From Deltaproteobacteria bacterium (GTDB lineage Bacteria; Myxococcota; UBA727; VGSZ01), in NCBI GenBank assembly GCA_016874845.1, contig VGSZ01000019.1:1-36155 (forward strand): 36,155 bases of DNA. The letters run 5' to 3'. The position numbers and the translations under genes are program-made. Positions 7,589 to 15,447 of this stretch are shown in pieces; the first letter of the stretch is position 1; the number at the start of each line of letters is the position of its first letter. The notes below the pieces were generated by a model. It made no database searches and had not been told where the DNA came from. It saw only the letters and a list, made by a program, of their open reading frames with translations.

Positions 7589-9004
7589 ATGTCCCGCCGG
7601 GTGTTTGACGTCGTCGTCGTCGGGGGCGAGCTGTGCGGGCTCGTCTCCGCCGCCTTGCTGGCCCACGCCGGCAAGCGCGTGGCCCTGCTCGAAGACGACG
7701 ACCGCGTCGCCCGGGTGCTTGGCGACCGCCTGTGCCCTGTCGCACCGAGCCTGTGGCGCATGCCGCAGCAGGGGCCGGTCGCCGCCGTGTTCGAGGCGCT
7801 CGGGCTGAAGGCCGACGCGCGCCGCCTGCTCGGCGACACCACCGGCCTCGGCGTCGTCGACGATGACGACCTGCGGTGCGTCGTTCCGGTCGGCGAGGAG
7901 GCCCGCGTCCGCGAGCTCTCGCGCTGCTTTGGCTCCCCGCGCGGCGCGACGCTAGCCGCCAAGCTCGAGGCCTTCGACGGCGGCGCCCGCGCGGCGCTCG
8001 TGGCCGAGCTGGCGACCCTGCACGAGGAAGGCTGGTGGTTCGAGGCGCGCCGCGCCCGTCGTCGCGTGGCAGCCCTCGGCGACGCCGGTCGGCTCGACGG
8101 CATCGACGAAGGCGTGCGCGCGCTGTGGGGAGACGGCGACGCCCTCGCCCCCGTGGTCGGGCAGCTGCGCCACTTCGTACAGTGCCGCGCCGACGCGGAC
8201 GTCCGCGGGCTCGCCGGCTTCGTCGCCGCGACCCAGCTCTGCGCCGGCGTCCCGACGGCGGTGCCGATGGGAGCGCGGCCGGCGCTGCACGATCTGCTGC
8301 GCCACTTCGTGCTGCACCACGGCGGCGAAGCCATCGTCGACCGCGTCGAGTCCTTTGTCGTCGATGGCTCCCGCGTCACCGCGCTGACGACCGCGGCGCA
8401 GCGGCTCGAGATCCTGCCGCGCGTGGTCATCGATGCGACCGCGGCCCGCGACCTGACCACGCGCCTGCCGCCGTCGCGACGACAGGCGAAGCTGCTCGCG
8501 CAGCAGGGGCGCGTCGCCGACGCCGGCGCCGCCGTCGCCGTGCGTTGGCTGCTTCCCGCCCGCGCGCTGCCGCGCGGCATGCCCGCTACCCTGCTCGTGC
8601 TCGCCGAGGGTGGGCCGCCGGTGCTCGTCGCGGTGTCGCCCGGCGCCCTGCCCGCCGACGCCGGCAAGACGACCCACCTCGACGACCGGCTTGTGTGCGT
8701 CAGCGCGACGGCGGCGACCCGCGACGCTGACCTGCTGACCGATGTGCTCCGGCGCCTGATCCCCTTTGGCGACGACGCCGTGCGCGCGCGCGACGTCCTC
8801 GACGCCCACAGCTTCCACGGTTCCTACACCGCCACCGATCCGCCGCACCATCTGGGCGGACGACGGCCGCGCACGCCCTTCAAGAACCTCGTGCGCGCCG
8901 GGCGCGATTTGGCGCCCCACTTCGGCATCGACGGCGAGATCGTCGCCGCCCGCAGCGTCGTGACGCTCGTCCACCGCGCGCTGCCACCGCCGCCACCACG
9001 GTAG
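7589..9004 (+). CDS. FAD-dependent oxidoreductase, phytoene-desaturase/amine-oxidase-like
   Basis: A 471-residue protein. The N-terminus is a Rossmann strand-turn-helix (FDVVVVGGELCGLVSAALL) followed by the acidic strand end (RVALLEDDD). The C-terminus has the second nucleotide-contact block of this fold (NLVRAGRDLAPHFGIDGEI). The middle has ARPALHDLLRHFVLHHGGEAIVDRVESFVVDG, the substrate/cap-proximal segment seen in FAD oxidoreductases of the phytoene-dehydrogenase type. The dinucleotide motif is unusual: GGELCG instead of GxGxxG, with Glu in place of the second Gly. The ATG at 7589 directly precedes the Rossmann strand. It is divergent from rho and converges with the next gene, 20 bases away. 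Substrate unknown; electron acceptor not predictable. Confidence 0.8.
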   Translation: MSRRVFDVVVVGGELCGLVSAALLAHAGKRVALLEDDDRVARVLGDRLCPVAPSLWRMPQQGPVAAVFEALGLKADARRLLGDTTGLGVVDDDDLRCVVPVGEEARVRELSRCFGSPRGATLAAKLEAFDGGARAALVAELATLHEEGWWFEARRARRRVAALGDAGRLDGIDEGVRALWGDGDALAPVVGQLRHFVQCRADADVRGLAGFVAATQLCAGVPTAVPMGARPALHDLLRHFVLHHGGEAIVDRVESFVVDGSRVTALTTAAQRLEILPRVVIDATAARDLTTRLPPSRRQAKLLAQQGRVADAGAAVAVRWLLPARALPRGMPATLLVLAEGGPPVLVAVSPGALPADAGKTTHLDDRLVCVSATAATRDADLLTDVLRRLIPFGDDAVRARDVLDAHSFHGSYTATDPPHHLGGRRPRTPFKNLVRAGRDLAPHFGIDGEIVAARSVVTLVHRALPPPPPR

Positions 9005-9024
9005 CCGCCGGCGCCCGCCCGCCG

Positions 9025-10683
9025 TCACCGACGACGACGACGCGTGAGGAGGACCGCGAGCAGCGTCAGCACCGGCGGTGCGTCGGCAGCGGCGGCGCAG
9101 CTCGCAGCGTCGGCGGCGCCGGCCAGCGCATGCGTCGACTGGGAGACGTTGCCGCCGCCGTCGCGGGCGGCGATCGCGACGGTCATCGGCTCGTCGACGA
9201 TCCGCCCCAGCACAGCCGTGGGCAGTCGCAGCACGACGTCGCCGTTGGCGCGACGCAACGCCGGCAGCCCGACACCGACGGGGCGCGGCGGGTCGTCGCC
9301 AAGCTGCACGACGACGTCGTAGACGAGGTCGAACGGACCGGCGACGTCGTCGTCACCCGGCGCCAGCACGGCCAGGGTCGCGGCGCGATCGGGTGCGCAC
9401 CGGCCCTCGGAGCGCGGCGGCGACGGGTCGTCGATCAAGCCCCGCAGCGCCGGCGCCGACGGCGCCGTCGTGTCGACGACGTCCTCGAGCGTGACCGGGA
9501 TGCGCAGCCGCGCCGTGCAGTCAGGGCAGAAACAGCGCTCGCACGGCAGGCCGACGAGGTACCAGGCGCCAGCGTCCACCGGACGGGCGAGCGAGAAGAG
9601 ACGACCGGCGCGGGCGTCCTCGACCAGCTCGACGCCGGGCACCAGCGAGACGACCTCGTCGCCGCGCATGAGGGCGAGAGGCTGCTCCTCGAACGGAAAG
9701 ACCACCCGCCACATCGGGTTGCGCGGCAGCCGCCCCGGCACCTGCACCGCCGGCGCCGGGTCGAGGGCGCAGCGCTGCTCGGGCAGGTCGAAGACGGTCA
9801 TCGCCGGGTCGTCGACCGTCAGCAGCGAGCGCGTCCTGAGCCGCGTGACGACGGGCGGCGCGACGTTGCCGGCGAGGTCGCGCAACGCGACGGCCACGAT
9901 CACGTCTTCGCCTACGGCGACGACCGGGTCGGGCACGAGGTTGAAGCCGAGCGCCGACCGCTGTTGCCCGAAGAGCAGGCCCCCCTGCAGCAGCACCCGC
10001 GGGGCCACCTGGGCGTGCCGGGCCGCGAGCGTGAAGAACACCGGCTCGTCGGGGATGGCGGCCACCAGCAGCAGGTCACCGGTGCCGACGAACTGGTTGC
10101 AGCGGGTCTGCTCCTCCTGCGACGGCGGGACGAACGCGTGCAGCACCAGCTCGGTCAGCGCGGGCGACGTGGTGTCAATGACGTCGATAACGTCGAGTTC
10201 CTGTCGGCCGGGCGCGAAGCATCCCTGGCAGGGGTGCGTGGCGTTGGCCGACAGCGTGAGGCTGACACGGCCAGGCGGCAGCAGGCCGTCGACGGGCACC
10301 ACGCGGGCGCCGTCTTGGACGAACGGCAGGGCCGCGCCGTCGGGCCCGCGCAGCTCGATGTCCCAGAAGCCCTGCGCCACCTCGACGAGCGCCCCGCCAA
10401 GCACGATCTCGACGTTGCGCGGCAGACCGGCGACGCCCGCGGGCGGCGCGGCGACGGCCACCGGACCAAAGAACGGCTCGTCGGACGCCCCGGGCGCCGG
10501 CGCACCATCCGACGGCGGCTTGTCAGGAGGAGGCACGTCGAACGGCGGCACCTGCGGCACGAAGAAGCGACATTCGTCCGCCGTCGACGGTGTACCGACA
10601 GCCACCGGCGGGCGCGTCTGAGCGAGGACCGGCGCCGGCACGAGGGCGGCAACCACGGACGCAAGAACGAGCACGGCGCGCAT
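9025..10683 (-). CDS. Secreted protein with MYXO-CTERM-like C-terminus
   Basis: A 552-residue exported protein. The ATG at 10683 starts a clear signal peptide (AVLVLASVVAALVPAPVLA). The body is beta-rich with repeated Pro-rich linkers and phrases such as VDTTSPALTELVLHAF, VDTTAPSAPALRGL and DTVAIAARDGGGN-like segments, which suggest tandem Ig-like or fibronectin-like modules. Several paired Cys occur (HPCQGCFAPG, CERCFCPDCTARL). The C-terminus has a Cys (AASCAAA), a short hydrophobic run (PVLTLLAVLL) and the tail TRRRRR, as in MYXO-CTERM proteins, which are sorted to the cell surface by myxosortase-type proteases. It has one Cys rather than a pair before the hydrophobic segment, so it is a variant. 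No enzymatic motif is seen. It lies downstream of fadJ on the same strand (67-base gap). Confidence 0.75.
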   Translation of the reverse strand: MRAVLVLASVVAALVPAPVLAQTRPPVAVGTPSTADECRFFVPQVPPFDVPPPDKPPSDGAPAPGASDEPFFGPVAVAAPPAGVAGLPRNVEIVLGGALVEVAQGFWDIELRGPDGAALPFVQDGARVVPVDGLLPPGRVSLTLSANATHPCQGCFAPGRQELDVIDVIDTTSPALTELVLHAFVPPSQEEQTRCNQFVGTGDLLLVAAIPDEPVFFTLAARHAQVAPRVLLQGGLLFGQQRSALGFNLVPDPVVAVGEDVIVAVALRDLAGNVAPPVVTRLRTRSLLTVDDPAMTVFDLPEQRCALDPAPAVQVPGRLPRNPMWRVVFPFEEQPLALMRGDEVVSLVPGVELVEDARAGRLFSLARPVDAGAWYLVGLPCERCFCPDCTARLRIPVTLEDVVDTTAPSAPALRGLIDDPSPPRSEGRCAPDRAATLAVLAPGDDDVAGPFDLVYDVVVQLGDDPPRPVGVGLPALRRANGDVVLRLPTAVLGRIVDEPMTVAIAARDGGGNVSQSTHALAGAADAASCAAAADAPPVLTLLAVLLTRRRRR

Positions 10684-10750
10684 GGCCGAACTGTGCCACG
10701 CGCGCCGCGGGTTGTCCGGCGCCGGATGCGGCGCCAGGGAGCGCAAAGCG

Positions 10751-13078
10751 TCAGCCGCGCGCGCCGTGGAAGCGACGCCCCGAGCGGGCGTGGTCGACGA
10801 GCAGCTGCGCCGGCGCGAAGCGCTTGCCGTGGGCGACGGCGAAGCGCTCGAGGGTGGCCACCACGGTCGACGCCCCGACGGTGTCGATGAAAAGGAACGG
10901 ACCGCCGGTCATCGGTGGGAAGCCGAGCCCGAACACCGCGCCGATATCTCCGTCGACGGGATTGTCGAGGATACCCTCCTGCAGGCACTGCACCGCCTCG
11001 TTGACCATGCGCAGGAGCATTCGGTCCTGCAGCGCGCGCTCGTCGTCGATCTTCTTGCTGCCGGGCTTCGCGCCGTGGGCCGCGAGGATCGCCAGCGCGC
11101 CGGTGTTCACCGGCTTGCCCTTCTGCACGACCCCCGCCTGCTCGAGGACGCCGCCGAGTACCGGGACCTGACCAGCCAGCGCCTTGATCTTCGAGAGGGC
11201 GTCTTTGGGCTGCTCTTTGCCATACAAGAAGAAGCCCTTGTTGGCCTTCCGACCGAGGAACCCCTGGGCGACCATCGCGTCGAGGGCGCTGCTGTCACGC
11301 TCACCGAAGCGGGGCGCGAAGAACGGCGCCATGTCGCGGGCGACGTGGGCGGCGACGTCGATGCCGACCTCGTCCAGCAGCGTGATGGGGCCGACGGGGA
11401 AGCCGGCCGTCTTCATCAGGTGGTCGATGGTGGTCAGGTCGACGCCCTCGAGGGCGAGGGTCGCGGCCTCCTCCATCACCGGCCCGAGGATGCGCGTCGT
11501 GTAGAAACCCGGACCGTCCTTGACGACGATCACCGTCTTTCCTTGCGCGATGCCCACCTCGACGGCGAGGGCGGCGGCGTGCTTGCTCGTCTGGTCGGTG
11601 ACGACCACCTCGAGCAGCGGCATCTTCGGCACCGGCGAGAAGTAGTGCATGCCGACGACGTTCTCGGGGCGCTTGCTCGCCGCGGCGATCTTGCCGATCG
11701 GCAGCGCCGACGTGTTGCTCGCGAACACCGCATCGTCGCGCAGGTGGGCCTCGATCTCGCGCATGACCTTGTGCTTGACGCCCAGGTCCTCGAACACCGC
11801 CTCGATGACGATGTCGACATCGGCGAAGCCCTGGTAGTCGAGCTTTCCGACGACGTGGCTGGCGATGCGCTCGCGCTCGAACGCGGTGAGCGACCGCGAC
11901 TTCACGCGCTTGTCGAGCCCCTGCCAGATGGCCTTTTGGCCGCGCGCGAGCGCCTCGGGTGACATGTCCTTCATCAGCACGCGCAGGCCCTTGTTCGCGC
12001 TGACGTCGGCGATGCCCGCGCCCATCAGTCCCGCGCCGAGCACGCCCAACGTCGTCGACGCTGCCGCCACTGGCTTCGTCGGCTTGCCGTAGCGGTTCTT
12101 CTTCAGGCTCGTCTGGCCGAAGAACAGATGCATCAGACTCGCCGCCTCGTTGGTCATCGCGAGCTGACCGAAGCGGCGGCTCTCCTCGGCGAAGCCGGCC
12201 TGAAGCCCGCGCGACAGCCCGTGATCGACAACGTCGAGGATGGCCAGCGGCGCCGGGTACAGTCCCATCGTCTTGTCCATCACCGCAGCACGCGCCTGAC
12301 GGAAGACGACGGCGCGGCCGGCGACGTTTTCTTCGAGCGCCGCCTCCATGACCTTGCCCTGCGGATCGAGCCGGTCCTTGCGATCGACGCGGCGCAGCTC
12401 GCCGCACACGAGGCGCCTGCACGTCTTCACCGCGGCGTCCTTCAGGCCCCACGGGATGGTCACCTGGTCGACAAGACCGAGCTTCTTCGCCTTCGACGCG
12501 CGCACGGTCTTGCCGGTGAGCAGCAGGTCGAGGGCGGCCTGCAGACCGATGAGCCGTGGCAGACGCTGCGTGCCGCCGCCGCCGGGCAAGAGACCGAGCA
12601 TCACCTCGGGCAGCGCCAGCGATGTCCTTGGACTGTCGGTGGCCAGCCGCCAGTGACAGGCGAGGGCGACCTCGAGGCCGCCGCCGAGGCAGGCGCCGTG
12701 GATGGCGGCGACGACGGGCTTCTTGCTGCGCTCGATGCGGTCGAGCTGCGCTTGCATGTCGCGCGACAGCTGCTCGACCTGCGCCGCCGACGTACACGCC
12801 TGCAGCATCGCGATGTCGGCCCCAGCGATGAAGTCGGACTTGCCCGAGACGAGGACCACGCCCTGCACGGCGGGGTCGCTCTCGGCTTGCGCGAAGGCGT
12901 CTTGCAGCGCGCGCGCCGAGCGCTCGGACAGCGTGTTCTGCTTCTCGCCCGGCACGTCGAACGTCAGGATCGCGATGCCGTCCCGTACCTCGACAGTGAC
13001 GATGTCGGCCAGCGGCGAGGTGGACGATGGCGACGACGACGACGACGACGAATCGTGCGAGCTGAGGGAGCTGGTCAT
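10751..13078 (-). CDS. fadJ: Fatty-acid oxidation complex alpha subunit: enoyl-CoA hydratase / 3-hydroxyacyl-CoA dehydrogenase
   Basis: A 775-residue bifunctional enzyme doing steps 2 and 3 of beta-oxidation. N-terminal crotonase domain: VVLVSGKSDFIAGADIAML (oxyanion/CoA loop), GACLGGGLEVALACHWRLA with the first catalytic Glu, and LPEVMLGLLPGGGGTQRLPRL with the second. C-terminal NAD-dependent dehydrogenase: GVLGAGLMGAGIA (Rossmann Gly motif), VIEAVFEDL, SNTSALPIG, and GMHYFSPVPKMPLLEVV with the catalytic His, followed by KDGPGFYTTRIL. The final helical domain ends with MTGGPFLFIDTVG. Start ATG at 13078 has GAGG at a good distance. The first about 20 residues are a Ser tract coded by a CGA/TCG microsatellite. 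It follows fadI (108-base gap) as the usual fadI-fadJ order, probably one transcript. Which of fadB or fadJ is closer is a family-level judgement. Confidence 0.95.
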   Translation of the reverse strand: MTSSLSSHDSSSSSSSPSSTSPLADIVTVEVRDGIAILTFDVPGEKQNTLSERSARALQDAFAQAESDPAVQGVVLVSGKSDFIAGADIAMLQACTSAAQVEQLSRDMQAQLDRIERSKKPVVAAIHGACLGGGLEVALACHWRLATDSPRTSLALPEVMLGLLPGGGGTQRLPRLIGLQAALDLLLTGKTVRASKAKKLGLVDQVTIPWGLKDAAVKTCRRLVCGELRRVDRKDRLDPQGKVMEAALEENVAGRAVVFRQARAAVMDKTMGLYPAPLAILDVVDHGLSRGLQAGFAEESRRFGQLAMTNEAASLMHLFFGQTSLKKNRYGKPTKPVAAASTTLGVLGAGLMGAGIADVSANKGLRVLMKDMSPEALARGQKAIWQGLDKRVKSRSLTAFERERIASHVVGKLDYQGFADVDIVIEAVFEDLGVKHKVMREIEAHLRDDAVFASNTSALPIGKIAAASKRPENVVGMHYFSPVPKMPLLEVVVTDQTSKHAAALAVEVGIAQGKTVIVVKDGPGFYTTRILGPVMEEAATLALEGVDLTTIDHLMKTAGFPVGPITLLDEVGIDVAAHVARDMAPFFAPRFGERDSSALDAMVAQGFLGRKANKGFFLYGKEQPKDALSKIKALAGQVPVLGGVLEQAGVVQKGKPVNTGALAILAAHGAKPGSKKIDDERALQDRMLLRMVNEAVQCLQEGILDNPVDGDIGAVFGLGFPPMTGGPFLFIDTVGASTVVATLERFAVAHGKRFAPAQLLVDHARSGRRFHGARG
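13031..13051. repeat. (CGA)7 trinucleotide repeat coding a poly-Ser tract in FadJ
   Basis: Seven uninterrupted CGA units on the plus strand, read as TCG (Ser) codons on the minus strand near the FadJ N-terminus. Length changes would not shift the frame. It lies outside the conserved crotonase fold. Confidence 0.85.
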
Positions 13079-13186
13079 GGCGGAAACCTCGGGGCGGCGA
13101 AGGGCAGACAACGGAGAGGGCGTGTCGGGCGGTGCGTGCGGCGCGCGCGCGGAACGACGAGGACGCGGGCGGGAGCCCGCCTCGGG

Positions 13187-14500
13187 TCACTGCACGGCGG
13201 CGGGGTTCTCGAGCAGGATCGCGCTGCCGTGGCCGCCGGCGGCGCAGCCGGTGAGCACCGCGTAGCGGTGGCCGGTGGCCTTCAGCCGGCGCGACGCCGT
13301 GGCGATCAAGCGACCGCCGGTGGCGCCGAACGGGTGCCCGAGGGACAGCGAGCCGCCCCAGGCGTTGATGCGCTCCAGCGGGATCTCGCCGATGGTCATG
13401 TCGACGCCGACGCGCTCGCGCAGGAAGGTCTGGTCGTCGAGCAGCTTCAGGTTGGCGACGACCTGGGCAGCGAAGGCCTCGTGGATCTCCCAGACGCCGA
13501 CGTCTCTGGCCGTCAGGTTGTTGCGGGCGAGGATCTTCGGGATCGTCAGCGCCGGCCCGGCGAGCAGCTCTTCGAGGGGGTCACCGGCGGCGTACACCCA
13601 GTCGCGCAGGATCGCCTTGGACTTGTGCCCCAGCTGCCGCGCCTTCTCGGCCGACATCAACAGCACCGCGCTGCCGCCATCGGTGAGGAACGACGACGAC
13701 GCCGCGGTGACGACGCCAAAGTCGCGGTCGAAGGCGGGCTTCAGCTTGCCGGCGGTCTCCATCGTCGAGTCGCTGCGCGGACCGTCGTCGGCGGTGACCA
13801 GCGCGAACGCCGGCGGCACGGCCACAGGGACGACCTCATCGGCGTAGCGGCCGTCCTTCCACGCTTGGTCAGCGAGCACGTGGCTGCGCACGGCCCACTC
13901 GTCGGATTCGCGGCGCGACACGCCGACGCGGTGGGCGAGGCGCTCGCAGCTTTGGCCCATCGTCAGGCCCGTCGAGAACTCGGCCGCCGACGGCACATCG
14001 GGGACGAGGTCCTGCGGCGACAGGTCGGCGAGGATCTTCATGTACTCCTGCGGCGCCTTGACCTTCTGGCTCTTCACGAGGGCGCGGCGCAGGTTCTTGC
14101 TCAGGCGGATGGGCGGGTCCGAGAAGCTCTCGGCGCCGCCGACGATGGCCACGTCGGCGCGGCCGAGCTGGATCGACTCGGCCGCCGTCGTCGCCGCCAC
14201 GTTGGCCGAGATGCAGGCCAGCGTCGTCGTGAACGCCGGCACCGTGTGCGGCAGCCCGGCGCCGAGCATCGCCTCGCGGGCGAGGTTCGACGTGCGCGGG
14301 TCCTGCACCACCGTGCCCATGACCACCAGGTCGACGGCGCGCGGCGACAGGCCGGTGCGGGCGAGGAGGCCCTTGATGGCCTCGCGCCCGAGCTCCCAGC
14401 TCATCAGGCCCGCGAAGGCGCCGTTGGACTTCAGGAACGGCGTACGAGCCGCGTCGACGACGACGACGTCGCGGTCGGCAGGGAGAGGGGTGCGGGCCAT
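13187..14500 (-). CDS. fadI: Acetyl-CoA acyltransferase (3-ketoacyl-CoA thiolase), FadI-like
   Basis: A 437-residue thiolase for the last step of beta-oxidation. It starts VVVVDAARTPFLKSNGAFAGL, a thiolase N-terminus. The acyl-accepting nucleophile is Cys96 in TTTLACISAN; canonical sequences have Gly where this has Ala-Asn after CIS. The other catalytic blocks are present: EIHEAFAAQ (NEAFA-like), GGSLSLGHPFGATGGR with its His, and VLTGCAAGGHGSAILLE with the C-terminal Cys. The length (about 430 rather than 390) favours the FadI branch. ATG at 14500 is preceded by GGAGG. It is the first gene of a probable fadI-fadJ unit, and a TTGACA/TGTCAA dyad lies about 55-70 bases upstream. Confidence 0.95.
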   Translation of the reverse strand: MARTPLPADRDVVVVDAARTPFLKSNGAFAGLMSWELGREAIKGLLARTGLSPRAVDLVVMGTVVQDPRTSNLAREAMLGAGLPHTVPAFTTTLACISANVAATTAAESIQLGRADVAIVGGAESFSDPPIRLSKNLRRALVKSQKVKAPQEYMKILADLSPQDLVPDVPSAAEFSTGLTMGQSCERLAHRVGVSRRESDEWAVRSHVLADQAWKDGRYADEVVPVAVPPAFALVTADDGPRSDSTMETAGKLKPAFDRDFGVVTAASSSFLTDGGSAVLLMSAEKARQLGHKSKAILRDWVYAAGDPLEELLAGPALTIPKILARNNLTARDVGVWEIHEAFAAQVVANLKLLDDQTFLRERVGVDMTIGEIPLERINAWGGSLSLGHPFGATGGRLIATASRRLKATGHRYAVLTGCAAGGHGSAILLENPAAVQ

Positions 14501-14553
14501 GACGAACCTCCGGCGGCAGTGATCGAGGATTGCCGCGGTGAGTCAATAGCGGG

Positions 14554-14569
14554 TTGACATTCTTGTCAA
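14554..14569. promoter_or_regulatory. Dyad at the fadI promoter
   Basis: TTGACA-TTCT-TGTCAA, a perfect 6+6 inverted repeat 54-69 bases upstream of the fadI start. On the minus strand its first half is also a perfect -35 hexamer (TTGACA), with a poor -10 candidate (TATTGA) about 15 bases on. A further TGACTCA/TGAGTCA core lies at about 14538-14545. It could be a fatty-acid-responsive operator of TetR or MerR type, but no known consensus is matched exactly. Confidence 0.4.
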
Positions 14570-14658
14570 TCCAGCCGCCGCGCGCCCTGATCGACGGGCG
14601 TCGTCGACCACGCGTGGGGCATGGGCGAAGGACGCCAAGCGCAGCCCGCGGTGGTTCG

Positions 14659-15282
14659 TCAGGCGCCGATGCCGAAGGCTTCGCGGACGCCGTCGACGAC
14701 GAACTGGGCGGCGATGGCAGCGAGCAGCAGGCCGAAGACGCGGTGCAGGACGTTCATGCCGGTCTGGCCGAGGCGGTGGGCGAGCTGCCCGCCCACCGCG
14801 AGCACGACGAACGACACGAGCGCGACGACCAGGATGCTGGCGAACACCGCCGCGCGCTCCAGCGACGTCGCCGCCGACGTGCGCGCCATGATGACGACGG
14901 TGATCGAGCCCGGCCCGGCGAGCATCGGGATGCCGAGGGGAAACACGCTGACGTCGGGCTTGTGCACGCCCTCGGCGGTCTCTTCGGGCGTCGTGCGTTG
15001 GCGCGAGGGCTGCGCCATCAGCATGTCGACAGCGAGCAGGAACAGCAGCACGCCGCCGGCGATCCGGAACGCCGGGATCGATATGCCGAGCAGCGCAAAC
15101 AGCAGGTCACCCGCGGCCGCGAAGACGGTGAGGGTGACGCCGGCGACGACCGCGGCGCGCGCAGCCATGCGCCGGCGCTGGGCGGACGTGTCGCCAGCGG
15201 TCATCGCCAGGAACAGCGGCACGATGGCGACGGGGTCAACGATCGCCAGCAGGGTCAGGAAGGACTTGAGCGCGATACCCAC
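14659..15282 (-). CDS. MarC family membrane protein
   Basis: A 207-residue inner-membrane protein with about six hydrophobic segments. It starts ALKSFLTLLAIVDPVAIVPLFLAMT, the MarC/YhcE N-terminus with DPVxxxPxFLxxT. Next come a helix with GDLLFALLGISIPAFRIAGGVLLFLLA, then FPLGIPMLAGPGSITVVI (the PLxxPLxxGPGSI motif) and a C-terminal segment with RVFGLLLAAIAAQFVVDGVR, which fits the family length of about 200. MarC proteins were once linked to multiple antibiotic resistance, but that link was withdrawn and their substrate is unknown. The start codon is GTG at 15282; no strong ribosome-binding site is seen. Its neighbours are the FNR-like gene upstream (165-base gap) and fadI. Confidence 0.88.
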   Translation of the reverse strand: MGIALKSFLTLLAIVDPVAIVPLFLAMTAGDTSAQRRRMAARAAVVAGVTLTVFAAAGDLLFALLGISIPAFRIAGGVLLFLLAVDMLMAQPSRQRTTPEETAEGVHKPDVSVFPLGIPMLAGPGSITVVIMARTSAATSLERAAVFASILVVALVSFVVLAVGGQLAHRLGQTGMNVLHRVFGLLLAAIAAQFVVDGVREAFGIGA

Positions 15283-15447
15283 GACAGGACGAACCCGAAG
15301 AGCTGGAGTCCACGGCCGGAACGACGTAGCGCCGACCCGGCGAGCAGGAAGGGAGCGAGCGCGACTGGCGAGGCGAAAGCTCGCGGAGCAGAAGGGGCGC
15401 CCTCGACCTGGCTCGCGCAGCTCCGGCCGCGCAGGCGCTGCCCCCGC

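Noticed and set aside
9130-10890. Long rightward open frame opposite the MYXO-CTERM-like protein
   Set aside because: Arg/Asp/Val-biased translation without motifs; the leftward frame has a signal peptide and a sorted C-terminus. It is a shadow.
13162-13179. GCGGGC hairpin between fadI and fadJ as an attenuator
   Set aside because: Only six pairs and no U run; it may be structure of GC-rich spacer. fadI and fadJ remain a probable single transcript.
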